Below are positions 33,060 to 45,251 of a stretch of DNA of 64,000 bases, one piece after another. Positions within the stretch are counted from its first letter, which is position 1, and the number at the start of each line of letters is the position of its first letter. Both the position numbers and the translations under genes were made by a program. Location: positions 15,365,164 to 15,429,163 of the forward strand of contig CM055074.1 in the NCBI GenBank assembly GCA_029204045.2. The letters run 5' to 3'. The notes beneath the pieces were generated by a model. The model saw only the letters and a list, made by a program, of their open reading frames with translations, was not told where the DNA came from and did no database searches. The DNA comes from Tillandsia leiboldiana. Its lineage: Eukaryota; Streptophyta; Magnoliopsida; Poales; Bromeliaceae.

Positions 33060-34328
33060 GAGCCTAGTGGCCTAGCCGGCCACGCCCTTAGCATCTCCCC
33101 TCACGCTCCGGGCACTCGGTCAGTCGATGCTGTCCTCCACAGATGGCACACAGCTCGGGAGCCATAGGCTGTCAAGGCCCCCGAGGGTGCTGTTGTTGTC
33201 GCGGCTGCTTAGGGGGCCGTTGAGAGTGGCCTTGACCCCCAGAGCTACCCTGGTGCCTGTTCTTATCCTTTCCTTTGCCCTTTTCCTTCTCGTACGCCTC
33301 CCGTTCTTGGCGCACCACCATATCGCCCTGCTCCACGAGGTGGGATCTATCGACGATCTCCCTGTAGGTCGCGATGTTGAATGGCTGGACCTTTGAATAG
33401 ATGGCTGGTCGAAGGCCCCGTTCAAAACATCGCGCCTTGTCCCACTCACTCCGCACGACGGTAGGCAGGCAACTGACAATGAGAGAGAACTCGCACTCGT
33501 ACTCCTGGACTGATCGGCCTCCCTGATGAAGGTTCTTGAAATCGTCCTCCATCTCCTGTTTGGCACTATCGGGAAAGTAGGTAACGAAGAACATCTCCTT
33601 GAACTCCTCCCAGGTTGGCTTGGGCAATGCCATCCTAGCCCGCCTCTCCAATTCAGCCTTCCACCACCGGTGTGCCACATTGTCAAGGTGGGCCACATTG
33701 TCAAGGTGGGGAGCCGACAGAGTAACGTGGTCCCCCGCCGGAATCTCTCCATGGAGTCGATCCAGGACTCCAGCACCATAGGGTCAGTCTTGTCGCCGCT
33801 AAAGGTCGGCGGGTGGAACTTCTGAAAATTGGCGAGGGCCTCCATCGCCCGGTCCTGCTCCGCCCTCTGGGCTACAAACTCAGCGTCACCAGCCTCCGAG
33901 TCGGCCCTCTGGGGCACCTCCCTAGTAACCCCAATAGACAGTGCGGGGCGCGCCGCCACGGGTTCGGCCGCCATAGCCACACCACCCATAGTCGCCTCCA
34001 CCTGAGGCGAGGCCATGCGCTCATGCGCCGTCTGCGTAGCCTCAACCTGCTGCACCAACGTATCGTGGAGCCTCTCTATCTGCTCCGCTTGACGCCTCGA
34101 CACTTCTTCTTGGCGCTGCAATGCCTCCTACAGCCTACAGGAAGCCTCTTCCTCCCGTCGGCGAGAAGCCTCCTCCTGTCGCTGTGAGGCCTCCGCCTGC
34201 TGCTGCACCACGCTAATCAGCGCGGTCATTTGCTCCCGCAGCTCACGAGCAATGCTCAATCCGGAGCCCTCCCCCAGCTCGAGCCGCGTCAACCGTGTCT
34301 CCCTTCGCGGTGGCATAGCTATCTGCAC
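33060..34328 (-). pseudogene. gag: P Gag, broken by a stop and a frameshift
   Basis: Start near 34316 (MPPRRET). A predicted coiled coil of Q/E/R heptads carries a TAG at about 34128. The capsid domain begins FQKFHPPTFSGD and DPMVLESWIDSMER, shifts frame near 33735, and continues with WWKAELERRARM, FKEMFFVTYFPDSAKQEM and VQEYECEF (Retrotrans_gag family). Near 33150 an imperfect knuckle, CAIC..QHRLTEC, remains. An 18-bp tandem duplication (GCCACATTGTCAAGGTGG twice) lies near 33674-33711. Stops follow the knuckle. Confidence 0.82.
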
Positions 34329-34483
34329 ACCACAATAAACATTAGTCTAATTTTTTTTTTTATAACTCGGACATTTGCGTAATTGAATGCGGAATATTAA
34401 TAAACACAATAAGGATCACGTCAATCCAATCATGCGAAAGTAAAGAGAAACACTCCCTCCCACCCCTAACGTTACGTTGTCGG

Positions 34484-34488
34484 CCGCC
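34484..34488. repeat. Target-site duplication CCGCC of LTR H, left copy
   Basis: Right copy 48408-48412. Confidence 0.85.
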
Positions 34489-35077
34489 TGTAATGACGCG
34501 GACTTTTTATTAGTTCCTAGTTGACGTCTTTTGGATTTAAGCTTGTTTTTGTGGATTTTTCTTGGTTTTGGTTCACTTGGATTTTGGGTTGCAGTAGAGC
34601 TCGTTAAACGGAGAACGACGATGCGATCAGATCGGAAATCCGACTTACGGATCTTCCGGAGCGAGGGTTTCTTTGTTAGCGGGTCCGAAAAGGTAAGTTC
34701 GGCAGTTTTTGGGACCCGTTAGGTTCTGTCGGTGCATCGGGATCCGTGCTAGCGGGTATGGGGCATTTCGGAGAATCGACATGCTTATCGAGGAAGTCGT
34801 GGAAAAATCCCTTTTGATTTTAAATACCGGATTTTGGTTTTACTTGTACGTACAAAGAAAATAATAATTAAATAATAAATAACCCTATTTGTTTTGGGAA
34901 AAAGACCGCCTCTTCTTTTTTTTCCTCGTCGTGCGTGCCGAAGACCGAGACCGGAAGCGTTGCCAATATCGGGGAGCGGATCCAGAAACACCACTTTCTG
35001 CGGAGATCGGGATCGCGTTGTCTTTTCCGTCGAAGCAAGGTTAGCGATCGTTAGTCCTCTTTTATCGTTTTGATCGT

Positions 35078-35165
35078 TGGTTCGTTCGTTGGTTTTGATC
35101 ATAGGTTTTCGTTCGTTGGTTTTGATCGTAGGTTTTCGTTTGTTGGTTTTGATCGTTGGTTTCGT
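35078..35165. repeat. Three imperfect tandem copies of a 27-29-bp unit in LTR H
   Basis: Repeats of GTTCGTTGGTTTTGATCNTA followed by GGTTTTC. Confidence 0.75.
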
Positions 35166-35277
35166 TCTTGATTGACGTTCGTTAATGTTTTCGGTTGACT
35201 TTGTTCTTGGGTTTTGTTCGAGGAGGTTTTTGTTGGGGTTTTTGGGGTTTTCGGCGGGATTGCTTAAGGTTAATCGA

Positions 35278-35755
35278 CGGTGGCTCCGCCGCCGCTCGAT
35301 GCCCTAGTCGAACCTCCACCGCGCGCTGCCACCGCAGGCCGCGCGCAGCCAGGCTCGCTGCTGCCGCGCGTGGCCAGGCGCGCTGCCGCCACGCGTGGCC
35401 AGGCTCGCTGCCGCCCGCGCGCAGCCTGGCGCTGCCGCTCGCGCGCAGCCTGGCGCTGCCGCCGCGCGCAGCCAGGAGCGCTGCCGCCCGCGCGCCGCTC
35501 GTGCGCTGTTAGGGCACGCCGCACAGGGGCCGCGCCGCTGGATGCCCTAGCTGCGGCCGCTGCTGGATGCCCTAGCCGCCACTACTGCTTGTGCCCGGGC
35601 GCGCTACTACGCGCTGCTTGCGCGTGCCCGCGCGGGGCTGGGCCTGCGCGGGGCTGCCGCGCCGCTGCCATGCCCGCGCGGGGCTGTGCCCGCGCGGGGC
35701 TGCCGTGCCACCGCTATGACCGCACGGGCCAAGCCGCTGCGTCAATAGCTTGGCT
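35278..35755. repeat. G+C-rich low-complexity patch in LTR H
   Basis: Dense GCCGC/GCGCGC words, CpG-rich, open in several frames (Ala/Arg/Pro). Not protein-like. Comparable patches lie in giant LTR G (about 43290-43560) and the LARD-like LTR. Confidence 0.8.
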
Positions 35756-35863
35756 TGTCGATTTTTAGGGCTTGACGGTTTTTGGTTTGACGGTGTTACT
35801 TGGTGTTTTCGTCGATGGCTTTGCGTGACGGTTTTATTTACCTTATTCATTGACGGTTTTTAG

Positions 35864-36194
35864 CTTGACGGTGCAGTCCACTTGTCGGTGCAGTCCGCCT
35901 GACGGTGCAGTCCGCCTGACGGTGCAGTCCGCCTGACGGTGCAGTCCGCCTGTCGATGCAGTCCGCTTATCGGTGCAGTCCGCTTGACGGCGCAGTCCGC
36001 TTGTCGGTGCAGTCCGCCTGATGATGCAGTCCGCCTGACGGTGCAGTCCGCTTGACGGTGCAGTCCGCTTGACGATGCAGTCCGCTTGTCGGTGCAGTCC
36101 GCTTGTCGGTGCAGTCCGCTTGACGGTGCAGTCCGCTTGACGGTGCAGTCCGCTTGACGGTGCAGTCCGCTTGTCGGTGCAGTCCGCTTGACGC
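35864..36194. repeat. 17-bp minisatellite, about 19 copies, in LTR H
   Basis: Unit CTTGACGGTGCAGTCCG with C, varying mainly as TTGACGG, CTGACGG, TTGTCGG and TGATGATG. Period 17 bp throughout. Confidence 0.92.
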
Positions 36195-37212
36195 AGCTGT
36201 TTTTGTTTGTCGTCGGTTGACTCTCCGCTTGGTTGTTTTTCATCGCGGACTTCGTCAAGGCAACGGTTGGAGCCGGGTTTCCATCAATTGCCTCGTCGAC
36301 AGTCGGATCGCGTCGGAGGTACGGTTTTCAACCGGAGGGATTTTTGGACACGGAGTTTTTCGTCGGTTTATTATTTTAGGTTTTGCTGGGCGCCATTTTT
36401 AAGTCCGATCTTTTGTTTCGCCACCGGGATTTTATCTGGTATTTTTGGTACACCTGTAGAATCCTTTTTTTCGGTAATTTCGGGTTTTCGCACGGTTTTC
36501 CTATCTTTTTACGTTAGGGGTATTGCTAGAATTTTTACCTTCCGGGTGGCCGGTTGTCGTTGTTTGGGGTCCGGTGGGCTGTTTGCCCATATCCGAGCAA
36601 TGGTAAAATTGTTCGCGGAATTAGTTGATCAGGTTTTTGATCAGTGCGACAATCGGGACACCGGAGGCAGTTTCTGTTGTGGGATAGAAGGGTTTTCTGG
36701 TACAGTAGTCGGGACCACTGAATTTGCCAGTTTGGGATAATGTGTTGATTTATGTTTTTGGATATTTTATTAGGCCCGCGTGTAGTGTTAAATGCTTAGG
36801 AGGGTCGCGGGCGCAGTCGTTTATCTCCGTTTCAGGTGGGTGCACTCTTAGAACCCCTTTGTTGCATAATTCATTATTATTATGTTGCATCATAGTAAGG
36901 GATATTGCGAGTGATCGTGGCGGCTTTTCGGAAGTCGGAAGGTGGGTTCGGTAAAGTAGAACTTGAGCTATTAGTGGACCCTGGGTAGGTCCGGGGGGAT
37001 TTACAGGAGTTCGTAAAGGAATCTCGTACTCAGGATGACTTACGGGTAGAGATTGGTACCCCGACTTGGAGTCGGGAACTCTGGTGAACTGGTAATATCT
37101 GACCTTACACCTTATTGTTTTCCCTTATGACATATTATGAGTTGATGACTAACCCCATGTTATGCACGTGTATCGGCACTTATACTTATTGGAGCCACGA
37201 GTGTCGCAGGTG

Positions 37213-37217
37213 TTTAT
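37213..37217. repeat. Target-site duplication TTTAT of element D, left copy
   Basis: Right copy 47407-47411. Confidence 0.9.
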
Positions 37218-37532
37218 TGTTACGGCTTTTTGTGTTGCCATATTTCGTAAGTTGAGTCGGAGTCTTGAAGTGATCAAATTGTCAATCAGCAATCGAAGAC
37301 TCAGAGAAGATTCAACAAGAGCTCAAGTTGACACTCAGTGTTTTGAGTCTTGAAGATTGAAGTTGAAGAATTGTGGATCATTTACATCAATCTTAAGGAA
37401 AATGGATTCGGAATGATCAGGTACGTTTAACTAAATAATTTTGGTGATTCGAATACTTCTTATAGTGTAGAAACACTTGGATGATTTTTTAATTGAAAAA
37501 AAAATTAAAAACTGGACATATTACATGTTCAG

Positions 37533-37755
37533 GATCCGGATCGGGCACTACAGTCCGGACCCCGAACATAGGGTAGTTCGTGCGCAATTCCAGTCCGGAC
37601 CATGGTAGTTCAGTCCGGACCCCGAACGTGAATTCTGTAGGAATTGCATGAACAGTCCGGACCGTGGTATTTCAGTCCGGACCCCGAACATATGTTTTTC
37701 TGGAAATAGTCTGTCTTGCTACGACAGTCCGGACCGCAGTATTCCAGTCCGGACC
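37533..37755 (+). promoter_or_regulatory. U3 palindrome pairs, AGTCCGGACC type
   Basis: Spacings 19, 40, 20, 42, 20, 52, 20, the same geometry as LTRs B and C, but seven of eight units carry the core GTCCGGAC instead of ATCCGGAT. Only the first keeps GATCCGGATC. Confidence 0.75.
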
Positions 37756-38058
37756 GTCGTCCTGAAAAATTCCAGATAAGGTTAGTTTTTTATTCTTATC
37801 CTCTTCCAATGGTTTCTAACCTATAAATAGACACTTAGGGTTTCTCAAGAACGACCGACTAATTTATAAAACACTTGAGAGCAACCCTAGAGGCTAGGTT
37901 TTTTATCGTTCTTCTTTTAGCATCTTTTAGGTCAATTCGACGGTTCTTCCAAGATCTATCTTTTGTCGAATTGATCTAGTCTTTGCTTAGAGATTCCTTC
38001 TACGGTTCCTCAATGATAATCTAAGCAAAGGATCACCATCAAAGCTTTTATCAAGTTT

Positions 38059-38165
38059 GCGTCGTGGATTCGACGTAGCATCGTGGATTCGATGTGTTGA
38101 AGGCGTTTCGTGGATTCGAAACGTGTGCTCGTGGATTCGAGTGGCGTTCGTGGGTTCGAACGTGT
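38059..38165 (+). ncRNA. Tandem mini-hairpins with TGGATT loops, LTR D leader
   Basis: Five in a row: GCGTCG/CGACGT, GCATCG/CGATGT, CGTTTCG/CGAAACG, CTCG/CGAG and CGTTCG/CGAACG (loop TGGGTT). Every arm pair differs and every one closes. LTR E repeats them at about 46985-47091. Predicted to lie in the genomic RNA leader. Confidence 0.65.
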
Positions 38166-38477
38166 GCAGTGGACGTGCAATCGGTGAGCGCAAGATCCGA
38201 AGAAGTTGAAGGAGGGGTTTGAGTCCGTGGAGTCGGTAATCACCTTGTTATTCTTCTATTCTTAGTGGATTGTTATTGCGTGTTGGTCCCGTGGTTTTTC
38301 TCCTGGATTGGAGTTTCCACGTATATCTCGGTGTGCTGTTTTTATTTCCGCATTGGTTTTTATTTTGCACTGAGATTTGTTTTAAGTATTACACCTATTC
38401 ACCCCCCCCCCCCCTCTAGTTGTTTGATAGTACCTATTTAGATCCTTGTGGATCCTTAATATATAAAAACCTACAAG

Positions 38478-38490
38478 TGGTATCAGAGCG
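38478..38490 (+). other. Primer binding site, tRNA-iMet
   Basis: TGGTATCAGAGCG two bases after the LTR. Confidence 0.92.
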
Positions 38491-38509
38491 GGTTTTAGGT
38501 TTATCTATC

Positions 38510-40447
38510 ATGTCGGGTGGAAGTGGTAATATTTATAGACCTCATCTTTTTGATGGGACTAATTATGCGTATTGGAAAGTACGGATGAGAGCTTTTCTCA
38601 TCGCAATTGATGAGCGGGTATGGCAATCCGTAGAATACGGTTGGGTTCATCCTGTTGAGGAAGTAGGAAATTCTACTACCCCAAAACCTCTCTCTAGATG
38701 GTCCAAAGAGGAACTCGAAAGATCTTCTTACAATGGGAAAGGTATGAACGCTCTATTTAATTCTCTTTCCTCGACTGAGTTCACACGAATTTCCGCGTGT
38801 GAAACTGCAAAGGAGATTTGGGATATTCTAAAAATTACACATGAGGGTACTAATCTAGTAAAAATTCAAAAGCTCCAGATGCTTACAAGTCAATTTGACT
38901 CTATTCATATGGATGAGCATGAATTGTTTACAGATTATTACACTAGACTTCAAGATGTAATCAATACTTGTGCTAATTTAGGAGAAAAGATCCCGGAGTC
39001 GAGAGTTGTAAGAAAGATACTTCGGACTCTTCCGGAACGGTTTAGGGCAAAGGTTTCTGCCATTGAAACCGTTAGTCATCCGGATGAGATGAGAGTAGAG
39101 GAATTAGTAGGTGCTTTACAAACTTATGAGATGACTTTTCCTACTAATCAAGTTTCTTCCAAGTCTTCTTCTAAGCTTACAGGTATTGCATTCAAATCAA
39201 CAAAGGAAGAAGATAGCGAATTAAGTTTCGATGATGAAATCTCTTTTGCCGATTTTGAAGAACAATTGGCGCGGATCGTAAAGAAATTTCGTCGGAAGTT
39301 TTGGAAGAATCGAACCGATGGATCTTCATCCTCGAAATCATCTAAAGGATCATCGGGTTCTAAATCCTCTAACCTCAAAAGCTCTGCAAAACCTTCTAAG
39401 GAAAAAGATGAATTCGAAGAGGAAATCCAATGTTATAGATGCAAAGGCTACGGCCATATTTCAACGGATTGTCCTTCTCCGAAATCATATAAAAAGAAGG
39501 CTTTGCAAGCAAAAACTTGGGACGATTCTACTTCTAATGAATCGACCTCAAGTAAAGAGGAAAAAGTCGTTGCCTTTCATGCCTCTCAAATTCCCTCTTC
39601 TAATGTTTGCTTATCATCTTTAATCACTGACTCTATTCCTTTGATTTTGCATGAAACATCAACATCCGGCGGAGAGTCATCAAGTGAGGGGGAGTCGGAC
39701 GAAGAAGAACTCGTTGAGGCATATCAACAACTTCTTACGGAATCAAAGAAGATGGCCAAGCATATTAAGAAGTTGAGGAAGCAACGACTTGAGATTCAAG
39801 ACGAGAATCATGCTTTAAAGATCAAACTTCATGATCTCGAGGAGGAACGAGAGCTTTTATTGGATAATAATAAAATCCTCCAAGAAAAGATAAATCAATC
39901 GGAAACGATCGTTAATTCCCATATTAACAAGATTGATTTTCTAGAAAAATAGTTTGAGTAAATTCATTTCACCAACCAAGCTTTGACCAAGCAAGTTCAT
40001 CAACTTAAATCCGACATACAAAGGCTTTCAACCGGTTCCAAGAAACTTGATTGTATGTCCGGATTAGGTCAAACAAGCAAGGTTGGTTTGGGATTTAAAA
40101 AGAACCAAACTGTGAAGGCTTCAAGTTCCACAACTAAATTGAAAGGAAGAACTTGTCACCAATGTGGACTTGAAGGACACTTGATGAAGTCGTGCCCGAA
40201 AAAGAGAAAGAGGAATTCTTCAACAACTTCATCTACAGAGCGAACTCAACGGAAACAAAAGACACATCAAGTCAAAGGAGTTCTCTCAATCCACCAAAGG
40301 TCCGAGCCACAACATCAATCATACAAGTGGATCATTGCGAGGCAAAGACCTAAGGTGGACCAACAGTCAAAGCTATCAACTCCCGGCCACAATGAATCAA
40401 GACAACCCAAAATTCGACAATTTTGGATACGGAAAGGTGACATCTTT
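38510..40447 (+). pseudogene. gag: Gag of element D, two parts separated by stops
   Basis: ATG 38510 (MSGGSGNIYRPHLFDG). The UBN2-type Gag domain covers about residues 10-215 (GTNYAYWKVRMRAFL, AKEIWDILKITHEG, ILRTLPERF). A Ser/Lys linker follows, then knuckle CYRCKGYGHISTDC (about 39430), acidic linker and a predicted coiled coil. TAG at 39950 ends the first frame after 480 codons; TAA follows at 39959. The same frame class resumes at about 39983 and carries a second knuckle CHQCGLEGHLMKSC (about 40155). LTR G interrupts the end. Whether the first 480 residues alone package RNA is not known; they contain UBN2 and one knuckle. Confidence 0.85.
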
Positions 40448-43400
40448 TGTCACGCCCCGGGGTCGAACTACGACCCGGGCTCGCCAACAGATCCGCCGTC
40501 TGTGCGGAAACTGCCGCACAGACTAAGCGTCTACCCTGCAAAAGATCTATAGCTAAACATGTATCAGAGCTGAAAATAAACTAATAGCTACAGAAATCCA
40601 CTGAACATCTGATATAATTAAAACCTCGATACAAAGTCTCCCAGCTATAAAACAATATAGAAAAAAATCCTCCCAGATCTCTCAGAATGTCCAGTATAAA
40701 AGTGGAAACATAAAAATACTGGGTGCATCTACCTCGGACTCTCAATGTTGGTAAGGAACTAGTCGGCCACGTCCTCACCTCGATCAGCCGTCTCCGCGCG
40801 AGCTAAGCCGGAACGGCAACCTCGGTACACCTGTCACCGCAGCGGGTGTGAGATCTACAGCAGAAGGTAGATCCCAGTGGGTACCGTCACCAATATCCAC
40901 GGTATGCCCACTAAGTCTGCTGGAGGCAAAACAGATAGGTATGCAGATAGATAGATAATGGGTAAGCTGAAAGAAAACTACAGCTAACATGTCTTAATCA
41001 TAAAGCTCAAGAAACTCTACCAATAACATGAAATGCATACACACGCTACTGCTAATATGCCTCAAGTACCATGCTCAAAAGAAAACTCATCTAAGAACAT
41101 ACTATGCATACACCACTCGCACACGATGTGCTCAATCGACCCAATCGAGCTGACTGCCATATCGGGTCCAGTCAAGCCTGCGCCTCCCTAGTATATCAAC
41201 ATTGGGTGTCCAATCGGACTAACTCGCTATCGAAAAGTGGCACATGCAGGCTATAGTCGAAATCCACGCTCTCTCTCAGAACGGAATGGACTCAAGCTCC
41301 TCACATCTCGCACAACGGTCAAAGTACTCTCAATGATCCGGGACCACCGTCAAACCCCACGGTTCCCAACAACACTAGTACTGGTTTAACACAGCTATAA
41401 GACACCCCTCAGCCCCCAGGCATGAGTGCAACAATAAAAGTACCTGACCAAAGATAACCCAATCAATCCACCAGTAAAAACCGGTACTGCCTGCTCTGTC
41501 ATCAATCTCCCGAACTCAGTATCTCCACTGTCCAAATGACCGGAACCCAACACGGTCTGACCGGAACCCAACACGGTCTAAAGCCTACTCCGGAGCGGCG
41601 CTCGAGGGGAGCGACCCTCACGAGCAAAGTATCTCAGTAACAAATATCTCTGTCAAGTATCTCAATAGCAGGCTATGATCCACGATCAAATAGATCGGAA
41701 ACTCAAACGCTCAAACGACACAACTCAGTCGGGAAAACCCACCACGACTCGATCAGGAAGTGCCCAACACTCTCACAGCTATGTCGGAGAACCACCTCCC
41801 CGACTAGATCTGATATGTACGACCCATAATCTAGAAAACCTCATCGATCCCAACAAAAAACTCACACTCACATGACACTAGAAACTCATCTCACAAATCT
41901 CTACAAATCCACTCGGCCCCCCGGCACGAGTATACAAGCATAACGGGCCACCTGGACCTATGTCATACCCCTGGTGAACTCATAATTTAAAAACCACTTT
42001 GAAAATGCTGATTTTCCTTAAAACGGACTTTCTCGATTTTTAAAGCGATCCAGGTACAAATATGATGCCAACAAAACGTGAAATCTAGTGTCATATAGTA
42101 TCAGAAGTATGCTAAAAATGATCCGGAGTTCCAATGAATTTTATAGAAAATTCCAGGCAACTATCAGATTTATCAATATACAATAATTAAGCTAACATGA
42201 TCAATATGCTTACAGGAGCATTAGAGGGCATTCCATAAATCTCGAAGAAATTCCAACCCACCTGGAACGCTTTCCGTAGGCAATTGCTGAAGTCGGTGTA
42301 GTGCCGGAACCTCGAACTGACAAAATCTCAAAAATCGTGCCGCAAATCCCGGAAAAACCTCGAAAGCTCCAATAAATTCCCTCGAGTCCACACAAAATTC
42401 CGGCGCGCAACAGCTCACTCCACACATCCATAGCACACACATACAACACACGGCCCACACACAGATCACACCAAAACTTCAGCCCAAAAAGATTTCCACA
42501 ACACAACTCTTAAGCTTCCAGCAGACTAAAAATACATAACCACTTAAACCCAAATTAATTAATCCCAAGTCCTTCCATATATTCAATCAACATGTTCAAG
42601 TAAACACTACTATAAATATGCATACACTTCTCACATACAACCCAAATCCATAGCACGCTCCTTGCTCATCATCTGCCAACAAGCAGCACATGCACACAAG
42701 CTCCTCAACACCACTTAAATACTAAGCATTACCAAAAACACATACACATGAAGCTTCAGCACAAATTAAATTCTTGCTCCCATTTCACACACACAAGCTC
42801 CAATTACATAAATCCATTAGCACCCAGCAGGTCCACTCCCACACATTAACATCTCACAGCATCAACTGCATGCTTACATAAACACCATTACACAATAGCT
42901 CCACAATCCTCTTAAAGCTCCAAGCATGCCAATAATTAAAATCACATATACATAAACCCTTAATTTACAATTACATACTACATCCAAAACATACCAGTCC
43001 AACATAACCTCTGCATGCTTATAAAAATAAAAGCTTACCTTCACAAACTAAAATTGAATCCACACACAAACACTAGCCTCATCATAAACCTCATCATCAT
43101 CATTTTAATCATCAACATCCTCATCTTTTAAAACATAACCATCAGCTGCACTACCATCACCATCTGCACCTCGCCGAATTTCGCCCCAACGGAAGCCGAC
43201 CTGTGAGAGCAAAGGGAAAAACCCCGCGTCAAAACAGTCCACGCAAAGTCTTCACGATGCCCGGGCAGCCACGAGCCTCGGCGTGCGTGCGTGCGGTCCA
43301 CCGGCAGTGGAAAACGTAGCTCGCCCACACGAGAAACGACTCCGCTCGCGTCGCTGCGCGCGGCTCTGTCGCCGCTGCCGCTGTGCTGCTAAAGCAGCCG

Positions 43401-44564
43401 CTGCGCTGCCCGGGCCCGCCGCGCGGCGCCTGGGCCCGCCGCGCGGCCTGCTGCGAGCTGTGCGCAGCGCGCTGTGCGCAGCGCGCTGCCGCCGCGCGTT
43501 GTGCGCAGCGCGGCCGCCTGCTCGCAGCGGGCTCCCCCCCCCCCCGCCTGCGGTGCTTGCTGCCGGGCAACCATGGACAACAGTCCATGGCTCAACTCCC
43601 TCCTCTCCTGACAGCAACCCATGGACAGCAAGTCCAACAAAAAAAACCCAAACAACCAACAAGCCAAAACCAAGCTTCAACCAAAGACGGCACATACCAT
43701 TGTCAGAAGCTCGTCGCGTGCACACTCCGCTAGCTCCACGCCGATAGCAGGAAGCTCCACCATCAAAGCTCAACCAAAAGCCCTATTTTCCATAGTTTCT
43801 TCTTCTTCTTCTCTCTTCTTTTCACTCCTGTTTTCATTCCTCTGTTTGTTCCCCTATTCCTCTGTTTCATAAGATAAAAGAGGCGATGACGTGGCATGTG
43901 CTAATTAAGGAGGCCAATTAAGTGGGTGGTTGGCTGCATTAAATGCACTAATAAAATATCTTGATCCACTAATTTAAATGCATACTCAAACCACCTCTAA
44001 AATCCCTTACATAACTTCATTCTTCTCTAATTTCATCACAGGTTAAATTACCAATAAAAAAAATAATAATTAATTAATCTATTTTAAGCCCCACCAACTC
44101 ACTTTTTGTCCCCGGGGCCTCCGCACGGGTCCGAAACCTCCCGAACCCCGCTGTAATCTGAAAATACACATGCTCAAAGCTTTTTCTCCTCAAAAAGCTT
44201 AACCGTGGAGTCGGTGTGCTCAAACAAAAAAACCGGCTCCAAAACTGCCAGCTCCAACTCACTTTTTGCCCTCGGGTCTTCCGCGTCAGTCCGGAACCTC
44301 CCGAACTCCGCTGCAATCTGAAAGTATACCTGTTCCAAGTATTTCCAAATTTCCTGCACTCCACTGTGGAGTCGATGCTTCCCCGAGACCAGCCCTCTAA
44401 CGGCGGACAAAGCCTGAAAAACTCCGAATCAAGCTGGGGCTTCCGCGTTGACCCGAATCATCTCGAACTCATCTGAAGTCACATATGGGACATGCTTGAG
44501 GCGTTTCTCCGCGTCACGCCATCCTACGAGGTCGGTGCGCTATCCGAAATCCCGGTATTCTACA
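40448..44564 (-). mobile_element. Solo giant LTR G
   Basis: Minus orientation: TGTAGAATACCGGG (from 44564) to CCCCGGGGCGTGACA (at 40448), flanked by TCTTT (40443-40447, 44565-44569); 4117 bp, no internal region. G+C-rich patch 43290-43560, A/T-rich middle, donor-like AAGGTAAGC (minus) near 43035. The 7-bp stem GATCTAC/GTAGATC (40852-40873) lies between the CCCACTGG and TCACACCC boxes, with CGGTGACAG acceptor-like sequence beyond. Across the insertion, gag reading continues at the conserved KGDIF..PCL boundary. Confidence 0.9.
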
Positions 44565-44569
44565 TCTTT

Positions 44570-45006
44570 CCATGTCTGAAGTTCTAAATAGCTTATGACT
44601 ATATGTAATGCTTTGATTGGTTTTCCTTTCATATTTTTCTGAATCTCTGCATTACATGTTTTCAATGCTCTTCGTTTTTATATTTTGTTTTTGAACAAAA
44701 GGGTTTTAACGAACAAGTGCATTGAATAAAAAGGGTTTCACTTTCAATCACTCCAATTTAATTTTATATGAATTATCAACTTTACTCCATAATCATAATT
44801 CTTGAAGATACTTCATTATAGGAGTTTTTGATAATTATATTCATCAAATTTTAGTAATCATGTGTGATTTTTAGATGCTTAACCTATCTCGGTTGTGTGA
44901 ATTCGTTGTGATAAACATGAGACAACCGATAGACTAAAATTTGGGATTTAATTCTTTCACATAAGAGATTGTATTTTCTTACAAGGGTAATAAAATGAAT
45001 TGCAAA
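44570..45006 (+). other. A/T-rich non-coding region of element D in place of pol
   Basis: Starts right after the gag-protease boundary motif with stops in frame; no trace of protease, integrase or RT seen. Confidence 0.7.
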
Positions 45007-45251
45007 AGATGTGGAAAGAGTTACATCCGAAAGGAGTGTGAAAACTACCACCACATGTTGGAAAGAGCTGCCACCCCGGTCGTCCGGTCTGTGTGTGAAG
45101 CTACCACATGTTTTGATGCTTGAAAAATATATTTTTTTAAATTTTTAGTTGAAGCATTCAGAGATTCATATTCAAAGTTCTTATATTTTGAACAATCTCC
45201 TGGTTGGTATAAGGTGGGATAGTTGAAAGATGCTCAAAGAGCCACCCTTAG
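45007..45251 (+). other. Conserved non-coding block, element D
   Basis: Same ordered words as in element A (15541-15770): GTGGAAAGAGTTACATCC, GTGTGAAAACTACCACC, GGAAAGAGCTGCCACC, GCTACCACATG, GGTTGGTATAAGGTGGGAT, GATGCTCAAAGAGCCAC. Confidence 0.7.

Larger units (their letters stand above)
37218..38475 (+). repeat. 5' LTR of element D
   Basis: 1258 bp. U3 units start at 37533 (GATCCGGATC) and, as AGTCCGGACC, at 37552, 37592, 37612, 37654, 37674, 37726 and 37746. TATAAATA near 37822. A poly-C run lies near 38402. The end is CCTACA, then the primer site. Confidence 0.93.

Noticed and set aside
35280..35768. Ala/Arg/Pro-rich ORFs in LTR H
   Set aside because: Produced by G+C-rich low-complexity DNA that lacks stops in most frames.
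35860..36258. Minus-strand ORF of repeated SGLHRQADCT units
   Set aside because: Translation of the 17-bp minisatellite; no start context or family.
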